Origin: Candidatus Sysuiplasma acidicola
Lineage (GTDB): Archaea; Thermoplasmatota; Thermoplasmata; Sysuiplasmatales; Sysuiplasmataceae
Assembly: GCA_019721035.1 (NCBI GenBank)
Contig: JAHEAA010000002.1
Location: forward strand, 1-64,000
Direction of reading: 5' to 3'
Length of the DNA stretch: 64,000 bases
Shown: positions 44,052 to 52,592 of the stretch, piece by piece
Numbering within the stretch: position 1 is the stretch's first letter
Layout: every line of letters begins with the position of its first letter
Notes under the pieces: model-generated
Database searches by the model: none
What the model saw: the letters and a program-made list of their open reading frames with translations, nothing else
What the model was told of the DNA's origin: nothing
Program-made: the position numbers and the translations under genes

Positions 44052-44322
44052 GTTATCTGTTATCCTTGTAACTTTACAGCTTTTTTAATATTGTGAGCTG
44101 CGAATCTGCTCTATTTAGGAAAAAGTGTTGAAACTGAAACGCTTTATGGCCCAATATGCTTCTACTGTCAAGCATGGGCGGTGACGGAACCGAACCCTGA
44201 AATGCGTATGGAGCTCGGTGTTCGCATAACCCGTAATGGTGGCACTAATGTTCCGATTTTATGGCGAATTTTCATCGTCAACCTGGGAGTAAGTCACGCG
44301 TTCGGATGCAGATGATTAGTAA

Positions 44323-44515
44323 TGAGCGGAATTTCTGGTAAGAATGCAATAGTATCTACAGTGAGCCACAATCAGGCAAAGCATTCATATGAAGCGTTTC
44401 GGTGAGCCGGAGGATCTGGGACAGCAGATGGCATTTATAGGCTCTAAAGAATCTTCAGACATCACAGGAGCAAACATTCAGATCGACAGGGGAATAATTA
44501 AATTTCCGTTTTGAT
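44323..44515 (+). pseudogene. Short-chain dehydrogenase remnant with internal deletion
   Basis: Two fragments of an SDR protein are visible. MSGISGKNAIVS (from 44323) resembles an SDR N-terminus before the cofactor glycines. From 44390, in a different frame, KRFGEPEDLGQQMAFIGS and the following ITGANIQIDRG match an SDR C-terminus. About 200 residues of the core are missing between them. The gene is best read as a deletion remnant. Confidence 0.6.
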
Positions 44516-44549
44516 GTTATGATGAATCAAGTTGTTACAGAACGGTGGT

Positions 44550-44915
44550 ATGGGCTTGGTTGTTAAGCTGGAAAAAGTCTCCTGGGATGGCGTGAAGCAG
44601 GACACACTCTCAGACATGATAACAAGGCAGATGGTTTACGGGGAAAAGGCAATGGTGGCAAGGATTTTTCTCAAAAAGGGGGCAGTGGTCCCCGCACACA
44701 AACACGAAAGCGAGCAGCTTACATGGATCATTAGCGGTGCCTTGGAGTTCACGATAGATGGCAAGAAACTGACGGTCATCGCAAATGAAGTTCTCAAGAT
44801 TCCTTCCATGGTGGAGCATGCGGCTGTTGCGCTCGAGGACACATACGACGTGGACATATTCAGTCCTATACGGCTGGACTGGATAAACGGGGACGACGCA
44901 TACATGAGAAAGTAG
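44550..44915 (+). CDS. Cupin-domain protein
   Basis: The 121 residues form a single small cupin barrel: VPAHKHESEQLTWIISGALEF carries the first metal-binding His/His/Glu motif and KIPSMVEHAAVA the second His. Substrate is unknown. The ATG at 44550 is preferred; an upstream TTG adds six residues. It follows an SDR remnant and is convergent with an OsmC gene 9 nt away. Confidence 0.85.
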   Translation: MGLVVKLEKVSWDGVKQDTLSDMITRQMVYGEKAMVARIFLKKGAVVPAHKHESEQLTWIISGALEFTIDGKKLTVIANEVLKIPSMVEHAAVALEDTYDVDIFSPIRLDWINGDDAYMRK

Positions 44916-44924
44916 GATTTATGA

Positions 44925-45431
44925 TCAGACCTCGAGAATCTCCGTCTCAATCGGATGTTCGACCGCAAACACTGCCGGGCATCTCTTTCTTGCGGCCGAC
45001 ACCTGCGTTCTTATGTCCCTGTCGGCGATGACTTCTATCTTGAGTTTCTTAATGATGGGTATGTCGTTTTCGACCACAATCGGTCCGATATCATACGACA
45101 GTGTGCCTTTAACCTTCAGTTCTTTGAGTTCGATTCCGTCCACGGCACACTGTATTGCTAGCGTGGATGTATAGCATGCAAGCACGCCATACAGCATGTA
45201 GGCAAGAGGTGAGGGTCTGACGCCCTTTCCTCCCAGCGGTGAAGGCTCGTCACAGCTGACCAAAAAATCAGAGTAATCTGTGTGGAGCGTGGCTGTGAAC
45301 ATCGGACTTCCGATGAGGCTGAATGTACCGACGACCTCTTTCTCTATGGGTATCGAGCCGTTGTTCGCTCTGGCTTTCCTGGACGTTTCCTCAATTATGT
45401 CAAGAGAAAGATTATTTGCAATGCGTGCCAT
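44925..45431 (-). CDS. OsmC-family thiol peroxide-reducing protein
   Basis: The 168 residues match OsmC/Ohr-like proteins. The two redox cysteines are in VLACYTSTLA and RKRCPAVFAV. The N-terminal GSPMFTATLHTDYSDFLVSCDEPSPLGG is split in evidence to show the family-typical DEPxxxGG turn (CDEPSPLGGKG). Members detoxify organic hydroperoxides. It is convergent with the cupin gene. Confidence 0.88.
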   Translation of the reverse strand: MARIANNLSLDIIEETSRKARANNGSIPIEKEVVGTFSLIGSPMFTATLHTDYSDFLVSCDEPSPLGGKGVRPSPLAYMLYGVLACYTSTLAIQCAVDGIELKELKVKGTLSYDIGPIVVENDIPIIKKLKIEVIADRDIRTQVSAARKRCPAVFAVEHPIETEILEV

Positions 45432-45985
45432 GCTGTTCCCGCAAACTCATAATTGTGACCATACTAATAAATTGGCCAATCTTCGAGTGTGCCGGACAGG
45501 GTGGGACATGTTCGGGACAATACAGCATACTTTCCTTGAGATACTGTCCAGATGGTGTTGCCTGCACGGGTAAAGAGAGTGGATGCCGACCAGATTTAGA
45601 CGTGCAGTATCAGCGATGCGATGAGAGGTGGACTTTTTAATATGAACTCAACCAGATGTTAAGCGTCGGTGCTCTACTCATTGCAACAGTCTGGCGGATG
45701 ACGGCGGACGGCAGTCCCAGCGCGATTCTGAAGAACCTTTCGGCGGTTGTTTCTGCACATTCTGAAAGTAGCATACCCTGCGCAACATCCTTATGAAGAG
45801 ACACCGGTATAAGGCTTCAATCAGATTGATGGCGGATAATGGCGGTCATAATTCTGGTCGATCTAAGGCTTCCAGGATAATACACCTAAAACAAACAGGT
45901 TATCGTCTGAGCGATTATGAACGGAGCTCAGTCGGGGAGATTGCCAACGAAACCAACAATTATCTAATCAGGCATACTCTACAAC
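45432..45985. other. Intergenic stretch, no supported gene
   Basis: About 550 nt. On the minus strand 45804-45637 is a 55-codon frame (GTG start) with a protein-like composition (AERFFRIALGLPSAVIRQ), perhaps a gene remnant, but nothing confirms it. The plus-strand 71-codon frame ending at 46008 has no recognisable domain. No RNA gene was seen. Confidence 0.4.
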
Positions 45986-46639
45986 ATGGAAATAAAGGGC
46001 ATCGTTGACCTTACAAATGAAGTTCGCACGCACATGCCTATATGGCCCACCTCTCCATTGCCTGTAATCTCGCCGGTCGGAGTCTTGAGCAGAGATGGTT
46101 ACAATTTCGAAACGATTTCCGCGGGCACGCATACAGGCACACATGTAGACGCGCCTTATCATTTTGATGAAAAGGGAAAAACAGTGGATAAGATAGAACT
46201 CAAGACGCTGGTGAGCGAGGGCTATTGCCTGAAGTTCACCCCGAAAGGCACGGAGATAACCGTATCTGATATGAGGGCCAAATGGAAGCCTGAGTATGAC
46301 GGAAGGACGATTCTTTTCAACACAGGATGGAGCAAAAAGAGGGGTTTCACAAAGGAATTTTTGTATGATTTCCCGGGCCTCTCGCTCGACACAGTCGAGT
46401 TTATCGTAGATCACGGCATCAACGTTCTTGGAATCGACACGCTTAGCATGGACCCATTCGCGCATTCAAAGTTCGATGTCCACAGGGCTCTCCTGTCAAG
46501 GGGAAAGGTATTCCTGGAAGACCTTACGAATCTGGAGGCGCTCACCGAAGGCAAAAAATATCTGATAGCCGCACTGCCGCTGAAACTTCAGAACGCCAGC
46601 GGCTCAATGGCGCGTGTTATCGCGCTCGACGTTTTCTGA
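45986..46639 (+). CDS. Cyclase family protein (kynurenine-formamidase-like)
   Basis: The 217 residues carry the family signature HTGTHVDAPYHF (about residues 51-62) that binds the metal, and other conserved parts (LGIDTLSMDP, HRALLSRGKVFLEDLTNLE). The family includes kynurenine formamidase, isatin hydrolase and polyketide-type cyclases; the substrate here is unknown. It begins with ATG without a clear ribosome site. Confidence 0.9.
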   Translation: MEIKGIVDLTNEVRTHMPIWPTSPLPVISPVGVLSRDGYNFETISAGTHTGTHVDAPYHFDEKGKTVDKIELKTLVSEGYCLKFTPKGTEITVSDMRAKWKPEYDGRTILFNTGWSKKRGFTKEFLYDFPGLSLDTVEFIVDHGINVLGIDTLSMDPFAHSKFDVHRALLSRGKVFLEDLTNLEALTEGKKYLIAALPLKLQNASGSMARVIALDVF

Positions 46640-46700
46640 AGGATTCTGAACCCTGGGCTGTCGGTTGAGCCACTTGAATAGTGACATATGGCTGTAAAAA

Positions 46701-47651
46701 TTGAATTTGTGCGCAGAGCTTTTAAGACGGAGCACATCACTCTTAAACCTGGTAACCGGTTTGGAAAAAAACAGAGCCGCCACCCTGTCACTGATAAGCA
46801 ACAGTGCGCTCTCGGTTTCCAAGATTGCTGTGGGGATCATGACCGGCTCCGCGGCAGTATTCAGCGATGGAATTCATTCATTCACCGATGTTGCTGCATC
46901 TCTTTCGACTGCTGTTTCTGTCCGCGCTGCATCGAAACCCGCAGACTTCCACCACAGATTCGGGCACCAAAAGTTTGAAAATGTCTCGGGTGTCTTCGAA
47001 TCTATTCTGTTGCTTGGTGCCGGCGTCGTTATTGTAGCAGAGGCTCTGGGGCGGATAGCCGTGGGTTACCGAATAACCGATATGTGGATTGCCATCGCGG
47101 TCATGATTGTGTCCGCCGTGGTGGATTTCTCTGTCGCCTTGCCGGTACGCAACGCATCGAAGAGAGCTGATTCAATAGCGCTGAGGGTGGACTATGCTCA
47201 TATCGCGACAGATGCGCTGGCATCTGTCGGCGTAATCGTCGCACTCCTCCTGGTTCAACTGACCGGCAACATCTTTTTTGATACAGCTACTGCATTTATG
47301 ATCGCGATAATAATGGGCTTCTCCGGCCTGTCATTGCTGCGCGAGTCCGGCGGACCGCTTGTGGATGTTAAAATATCTGACTCCGAGGAGGAACGTATCA
47401 GGGAAATTCTGCTGCGATATTCTGATACATGCGGTTACCACATGCTGCGAACCAGAAAGGCAGGCAACGTACGGTTTGTTGATTTTCATCTTACGTTCCC
47501 GCTCTCGATCACATTGCTTGAGGCCCATGACATATCCGACAGAATAGAAGCGGAATTGATGGCTGTGCTTCAGAACTGCAATCTCACCATACACATGGAA
47601 CCCGTGGGCGTAGATTGTGAATCCGACGTGCATGATGGTAAGAAATCCTGA
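46701..47651 (+). CDS. Cation diffusion facilitator family transporter
   Basis: The 316 residues have about six membrane segments (about 28-220) with the metal-site residues in SDGIHSFTD and DYAHIATDALASVG, and a C-terminal cytoplasmic domain (about 225-305). CDF proteins export Zn2+, Fe2+, Mn2+ or similar ions by proton exchange. The DxxxD-like second site (His-Asp) is closer to iron/zinc types, but specificity cannot be read. The start (TTG) is uncertain. Confidence 0.88.
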   Translation: MNLCAELLRRSTSLLNLVTGLEKNRAATLSLISNSALSVSKIAVGIMTGSAAVFSDGIHSFTDVAASLSTAVSVRAASKPADFHHRFGHQKFENVSGVFESILLLGAGVVIVAEALGRIAVGYRITDMWIAIAVMIVSAVVDFSVALPVRNASKRADSIALRVDYAHIATDALASVGVIVALLLVQLTGNIFFDTATAFMIAIIMGFSGLSLLRESGGPLVDVKISDSEEERIREILLRYSDTCGYHMLRTRKAGNVRFVDFHLTFPLSITLLEAHDISDRIEAELMAVLQNCNLTIHMEPVGVDCESDVHDGKKS

Positions 47652-48164
47652 CCCGGATACCGGCAACGCACTCGGGCCGATTCACGGTTGACTGCTGCCG
47701 TTCAATGTTCATGACCCGCTCGCTGTTTGTAACCTTTCTGTTAGCACACATCAATCTGAAGAGAATGCAACTGGAACTCGACCTCATGCCCGACCAAACA
47801 AGATCACTGATTGTTGCACCAAATCATGTCTTAATCTTTTCACCTGCTGTAGAGCAAAGAGGAGAAAAGGCAGTATGCCGTTCTTAGCCACAATTCCACC
47901 CCTCCTGGGAGTATTCAGCTTGTAAAGTTTTCCGACCTCGCCGTAGACGTTCATTACTTAGGATAGTTCCGCGCTCCTGTATCAAAAGTCCGAGAAAATG
48001 GAAAGGCATTATGTCGCAGGAATCAGGAGTTGTGTGCCGGGACGCATGCAACTCTGCGTCCTCTCCATGGAGTGGAATCGTTCATCTGTGGTCTTTGGCT
48101 CGTGCATCTCTTTGGCAGACAAGGTTTCATGAAGAAGAAGGAGTTTAACAGGCGAGCAAGCTGA
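47652..48164. other. Intergenic stretch, no supported gene
   Basis: About 510 nt between the CDF transporter and isocitrate dehydrogenase. A 56-codon minus frame (47954-47784) exists but I recognise nothing in it. No tRNA, terminator or repeat was found. Confidence 0.4.
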
Positions 48165-49625
48165 ATGAAGAATGATAACATGACGCAACGAACTTCGATC
48201 TCAGTAGCATATGGGGACGGCATTGGCCCGGAAATAATGAAGGCAACACTGGATGTGATTCAAGCTGCCGGCGCGAACATCGAAACCGAGATTGTTGAGA
48301 TTGGTGAAAAGGTGTACCTGCGTGGCGTGGAAACAGGAATAGAGCCAAGTGTATGGGATTCTCTGCGACGCACCAAGGTATTTCTCAAGGCACCGATAAC
48401 CACTCCACAGGGAGGTGGGTACAAAAGCCTTAACGTCACTATGAGGAAGGCTCTGGGATTGTACGCAAACGTTCGCCCGTGCGTGTCTTATCACCCATTT
48501 GTCCAAACCAGGCATCCGACAATGGATGTTGTCATTATTCGCGAAAACGAAGAGGACCTGTATGGCGGGATTGAACACAGGCAGACGAGTCAGGTGTATC
48601 AGTGTCTCAAGCTCATAACAAGACCGGGGTCAGAGAAGGTTATTCGTTACGCGTTTGAGTATGCCCGTGCTAACGGGCGCAAAAAAGTCACTTGTTTTGT
48701 CAAGGACAACATCATGAAGCTTACCGACGGACTTTTTCACAAGGTGTTCGACGAAATTGCCGTCGAGTATCCCGATATCAAGAATGAAACGTGGATTGTC
48801 GATATCGGTGCTGCCAAGCTTGCTGACGGTCCGGAAAACTTTGACGTGATCGTCATGCCGAATCTGTACGGCGACATACTGTCGGACGTGGCTGCGCAAA
48901 TCGCAGGATCTGTCGGGCTGGCCGGTTCTGCCAATATTGGAGAGCAGTGCGCAATGTTTGAGGCCATTCACGGCTCTGCACCACGACGTGCCGGACAGAA
49001 TGTTGCGAATCCGTCAGGATTGCTGCTCGCTGGAGTCATGATGCTGGCTCACATCGGTCAGCCGGACGTTGCAGCACGTGTGTACAATGCATGGCTGAAG
49101 ACGATCGAGGATGGCATTCACACTTATGACATATTCACCGAAGGTGTCAGCAGACAGAAGGTCGGTACAAGTGAATTTGCCGAGGCCGTGATAAGTCGTC
49201 TGGGAGAAGTGCCCGTGACGCTTAAGCCAGCAACCTATGCCACATCGCAGTCCATGCATCTGTGGCAGGCAGGGAACCGGGACAATAAGCCTGAGAAGCG
49301 TCTGGTAGGTGTCGATGTATTTCTGGATTGGGAACGTGGCTCTCCGGACGATCTCGGCACAGCTCTCAGTCAGATATCGGGCGGCCCTCTGCATCTGCAG
49401 ATCATAACGAATCGTGGCATAAAGGTCTGGCCGAACGGATTGCCGGAAACATTCTGTACGGATCACTGGCGGTGCAGGTTTACAGGAAACGGAGAGGAAG
49501 CAGTTCAACCCATCCAGGTGATAGAACTGCTCAGGCGTGTAATAGAGGCGGGTTTTGATAACATCAAGACGGAAAACCTCTATCTCTTTGATGGCAAACC
49601 GGGATTCTCTGCCGTGCACGGATAG
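48165..49625 (+). CDS. icd: NADP-type isocitrate dehydrogenase, bacterial long form
   Basis: The 486 residues are longer than most archaeal IDH (about 420). The catalytic core has AYGDGIGPEIM, IRENEEDLYGGIEHR, NLYGDILSDVAAQ and GSAPRRAGQNVANPS. A C-terminal extra domain (about residues 350-486) resembles the type found in Thermus and alphaproteobacteria. It is a likely bacterial acquisition. It lies in a loosely packed accessory stretch and converts isocitrate to 2-oxoglutarate. Confidence 0.9.
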   Translation: MKNDNMTQRTSISVAYGDGIGPEIMKATLDVIQAAGANIETEIVEIGEKVYLRGVETGIEPSVWDSLRRTKVFLKAPITTPQGGGYKSLNVTMRKALGLYANVRPCVSYHPFVQTRHPTMDVVIIRENEEDLYGGIEHRQTSQVYQCLKLITRPGSEKVIRYAFEYARANGRKKVTCFVKDNIMKLTDGLFHKVFDEIAVEYPDIKNETWIVDIGAAKLADGPENFDVIVMPNLYGDILSDVAAQIAGSVGLAGSANIGEQCAMFEAIHGSAPRRAGQNVANPSGLLLAGVMMLAHIGQPDVAARVYNAWLKTIEDGIHTYDIFTEGVSRQKVGTSEFAEAVISRLGEVPVTLKPATYATSQSMHLWQAGNRDNKPEKRLVGVDVFLDWERGSPDDLGTALSQISGGPLHLQIITNRGIKVWPNGLPETFCTDHWRCRFTGNGEEAVQPIQVIELLRRVIEAGFDNIKTENLYLFDGKPGFSAVHG

Positions 49626-49718
49626 GAACTCTCAGCATGATGGTTTCGGACCGAAGGGAAACAACGCTGAATTGACGTGCAGGGATACAACTACTTTCCG
49701 CGCCCTGTCTGCAGAATC

Positions 49719-50336
49719 CTATTCTGCAGTAATTTCTATCCTTCTTCTTCGCAGCTGCATCACCGTCATCCTGAATGTGTTCATGGAATCGAACACCAGC
49801 GTGACAGGTGCGCTTGCTCCTGCTAAAGACATGCTCAACGACTGCATACCGGAAGGCATCGTCGAAGTCTTGACGCTTTCTATGTTGCTATAATAGAAAA
49901 CTTCATTTCTTCCCGCATTCCGCACGCCGAAACCCTTCGCGAAAAATCGAATTCCGATCGCATTTCTTCTTGCAATCGGTGACAGGAACATTATCGCGAA
50001 GAGGAACGGGATAAAATATATTGGAGGCAGTTTGGCGAAGTACTCGAGCAGTACGAAAGCTGCGAACGGGCCGAACGATACAATTGTGGGCAACCATCTG
50101 TGCAATCCCTTCTTGCTTTTTATCTCGATTGTCGAGCCCGAAAGCGCCTCTGCTGCAGACGTACCGGCCGGCGGAGAATACGCAGTCGTTTGCGTATTGC
50201 GTGCCGATACGCTGCTGGAATGCAGGGAAGACGATATCCCGAGCTGACTGTCGAGAAGATAGTAACCGCAATTGGAACAAATTGCAACCGAGCCCTTGTT
50301 CTTGTAACCGCAATGAGCGCAGACTGTCTTTGCCAC
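49719..50336 (-). CDS. Zinc-ribbon membrane protein with C-terminal beta domain
   Basis: The 205 residues have an N-terminal zinc ribbon (CAHCGYKN ... CSNCGYY), a Ser/Thr-rich linker, two hydrophobic segments (about 90-130) and a C-terminal PH-like beta-rich part (FFAKGFGVRN, NEVFYYSNIESVKTS). The C-terminal domain resembles bacterial PH-like domains of membrane proteins, but I do not name a family. GTG start; a TATA box 26 nt upstream suggests a leaderless message. Confidence 0.6.
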   Translation of the reverse strand: MAKTVCAHCGYKNKGSVAICSNCGYYLLDSQLGISSSLHSSSVSARNTQTTAYSPPAGTSAAEALSGSTIEIKSKKGLHRWLPTIVSFGPFAAFVLLEYFAKLPPIYFIPFLFAIMFLSPIARRNAIGIRFFAKGFGVRNAGRNEVFYYSNIESVKTSTMPSGMQSLSMSLAGASAPVTLVFDSMNTFRMTVMQLRRRRIEITAE

Positions 50337-50355
50337 GGAACATCAACAGTCAGGC

Positions 50356-50366
50356 AAGATATATAT
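50356..50366. promoter_or_regulatory. Shared symmetric TATA element between divergent genes
   Basis: AAGATATATAT is centred 26 nt before the minus-strand GTG at 50336 and can serve the plus strand from the other side with a start near 50387. The near-palindromic TATA could drive both genes. Confidence 0.45.
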
Positions 50367-50499
50367 GAGTAATCCTTCCTCCGTCGCGTTCTCCGGGGAG
50401 GACGCCTCATCGGGAACGTCCATTCGCAGCACGTATCGGTGCGCCCGCTCCCTCTCATATGGCAAATGCCGATATATGCATGGAAACAATTGCCCCTGC

Positions 50500-51069
50500 A
50501 TGGCAAAAGACAGAAAATTCTGCAGATTCAACCGCGGTGCGTCTACTACTGTCGGCGATGTAAAGGATGATCCAGTGCTCACTAGGGACATACCAGAAGG
50601 TGGGTTCTGCATATCTGTGTTTGTTGTGATCAGACAGCGCGGCAAACAGAAGAATGTGCTCTTCGGAAAAATCAATCCGTCGGCAGACTGGAAGAATATT
50701 GGTGCACTCGACGAAAAGAGGGTGGAATTGTTCAAGGACGGATGGATGCTGCCGTCATCCCACCTGATTGTCCACGAATCACCGGCTGATGCTGCAGAAA
50801 GAATATTGGACGAGCAGCTTGGAATGCCAGGACTCAAACTCAGGGAACCAATCGTTGTTTCTGAGACATATCGTTCTTCACTCAAGCCGGAGGGACCGGA
50901 ACACTGGGACATCCATCTCATATTCAACGGCACAATCAGCGGGAGCCGCCTGCTGCCGACCAATGCATGGTCGGAACTCAAGTTCATCAATACGGCAGGT
51001 ACATCTGCGCGCAAGGTTGTACGCAACCACATGGACATCGTGCGATTCTCGTCCCGGGCGGGTAAATAA
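50500..51069 (+). CDS. Nudix-like protein with degenerate Nudix box
   Basis: The 190 residues include GWMLPSSHLIVHESP followed by AAERILDEQLGM. Aligned to the Nudix box G-x5-E-x7-R-E-U-x-E-E-x-G-U, the Arg, one Glu and the Gly are present, but the first and last acidic positions are changed (RE to RI, EE to EQ), so metal-dependent hydrolysis is doubtful. The ATG at 50500 starts the domain; longer frames start inside the shared TATA box. No ribosome site is seen. Confidence 0.6.
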   Translation: MAKDRKFCRFNRGASTTVGDVKDDPVLTRDIPEGGFCISVFVVIRQRGKQKNVLFGKINPSADWKNIGALDEKRVELFKDGWMLPSSHLIVHESPADAAERILDEQLGMPGLKLREPIVVSETYRSSLKPEGPEHWDIHLIFNGTISGSRLLPTNAWSELKFINTAGTSARKVVRNHMDIVRFSSRAGK

Positions 51070-51077
51070 GCTTCAGC

Positions 51078-51524
51078 TCATGCCGCCTGCTTGAAATAGG
51101 CCACAACGCGCGGTCTTGTCAGGTATATGAGCAGCACTATGCCTATGACGGTTCCGAGCGGGAAGGAGATGAGTTCAAGCACCGCGAGAATCATGACCAG
51201 TATGCGAGCCCAGTTTCTCCCTGTCAGCAGCGCAGCGCCGAATATTATTTCCAGCAGCGAAATGGCTATGAGGCCGAGACCCAGCACACCAAACGGCGTG
51301 ACAGAAAGCAACGTCGCTATGGCCGATGAGAATATCAGCGATCCCGCTCCGGCAAGTACCTGGAGTATTCCAAGGATCGTGACGCCAGTCGGTCGCCGTA
51401 TTCGTGCGGGTGGATAATCGACAAACCTGGTGGATCCACAGGCATGGCAGTATGTCGTACCACGGTCCTCGGCGGTGCCACAGGTCGCGCAGTAATATCT
51501 CGGGGAGGCTATTTGGTTTGCCAT
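51078..51524 (-). CDS. Zinc-ribbon integral membrane protein
   Basis: The 148 residues begin with a zinc ribbon (CATCGTAEDRGTTYCHACG, two Cys pairs) and continue with about four hydrophobic segments (about residues 45-145) rich in Leu, Ile, Gly and Ala. The family is typical of small archaeal membrane proteins of unknown function. It is convergent with the Nudix-like gene. Confidence 0.75.
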   Translation of the reverse strand: MANQIASPRYYCATCGTAEDRGTTYCHACGSTRFVDYPPARIRRPTGVTILGILQVLAGAGSLIFSSAIATLLSVTPFGVLGLGLIAISLLEIIFGAALLTGRNWARILVMILAVLELISFPLGTVIGIVLLIYLTRPRVVAYFKQAA

Positions 51525-51763
51525 GGCGTTTCCATCGATCAGTCCGTGTTAAAATGGATGCTATCTGGTTATCACATTGATTATTCAGTTGCGCATTTCC
51601 GGTCGCCGATTGCGTCAGGCCGCGGAGCAAGATTCAGACAAAACAACTATGATATGGGCATTGCTGGGGGATGTGAAATATGTACTGTTACGGCAGAAAT
51701 GTGTGCGGAGATTCGTCGCGTGCTGCGCTGTGCTTGGAACGACTTACGGGCGGTGCGGGCTGA

Positions 51764-52591
51764 TTGATGAACAAGAGTGAAACGGTTGAAAAATTGTGCG
51801 ATTATATTCGCAGGAACGCTTCGTCAGAGATGTCTCTGTCGAGTCTGGGCAAGCATTTCAAATTGAGCCCGTTCACCATACAGAAGATGTTCAAGGAGAT
51901 TATGGGCATCTCTCCAAGGAAATATATCGAGGAGTGCCGCATAGTCCTGCTGAAGAAGCATCTCAAAAACGGAGAACCGATTCCCGCTGCCATATACAAG
52001 TCAGGATATAACTCTCAGAGCTGGCTTTATGTCGATTCGACTTCGAAGCTTGGCATGACGCCGTCATGCTACAGGAAAGGAGGAGAGGGGGTCCATATAC
52101 GCTATATGACGGCAAAGTGCAGACTCGGTCGTCTGCTCGTCGCGGAGACAGAGCACGGGATATGTGCAGTCAGCATAGCAGACGGCGAGCAGCAGTTGAT
52201 TTCAACACTTCGCAACGAATATCCGAAGGCAGAAGTCACCAGATCAGAGAAGGTGAGGGACCGCCTGAATGCTGTTCTCGATTATTTCGATGGTCAGTTG
52301 CTGAACTTGCCTGTTGATATTGGAGGAACGGACTTCCAGCGGAGGGTATGGGCTGCCCTGCTCACCATACCATACGGTGAGACGCGAACATACAGCGACG
52401 TGGCGGAAATGATAGGCATGCCTCTCGCTCACAGGGCGGTTGCAAACGCATGCGCGGCGAATCCGGTTCCACTCATCGTTCCGTGCCATAGGGTCGTAAG
52501 GAAAGACGGGCAGATTGGGGGATATGCCCTCGGTCCGGAAAGGAAGAGCTATCTGCTTGAGCACGAACGTGACCGAAGGAGCCCTGGTTAG
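51764..52591 (+). CDS. Ada-like protein: AraC-type HTH fused to methylguanine methyltransferase
   Basis: The 275 residues have an AraC-type double HTH (about 1-100: SLSSLGKHFKLSPFTIQKM) and a C-terminal O6-alkylguanine-DNA alkyltransferase domain (about 110-270) with active-site PCHRV, YSDVAEMIG helix and GGYALG. The N-terminal zinc domain of E. coli Ada that repairs methyl phosphotriesters and triggers the response is missing, so the sensing mechanism must differ. The start may be the second Met. An EamA transporter starts at 52593 directly after. Confidence 0.9.
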   Translation: MMNKSETVEKLCDYIRRNASSEMSLSSLGKHFKLSPFTIQKMFKEIMGISPRKYIEECRIVLLKKHLKNGEPIPAAIYKSGYNSQSWLYVDSTSKLGMTPSCYRKGGEGVHIRYMTAKCRLGRLLVAETEHGICAVSIADGEQQLISTLRNEYPKAEVTRSEKVRDRLNAVLDYFDGQLLNLPVDIGGTDFQRRVWAALLTIPYGETRTYSDVAEMIGMPLAHRAVANACAANPVPLIVPCHRVVRKDGQIGGYALGPERKSYLLEHERDRRSPG

Positions 52592-52592
52592 G

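Noticed and set aside
45637-45804. 55-codon minus frame with protein-like composition
   Set aside because: No ribosome site, promoter, recognisable motif or neighbour linkage; the opposite strand is equally open.
47784-47954. 56-codon minus frame in the gap before icd
   Set aside because: No recognised domain or start signals; may be chance or a remnant.
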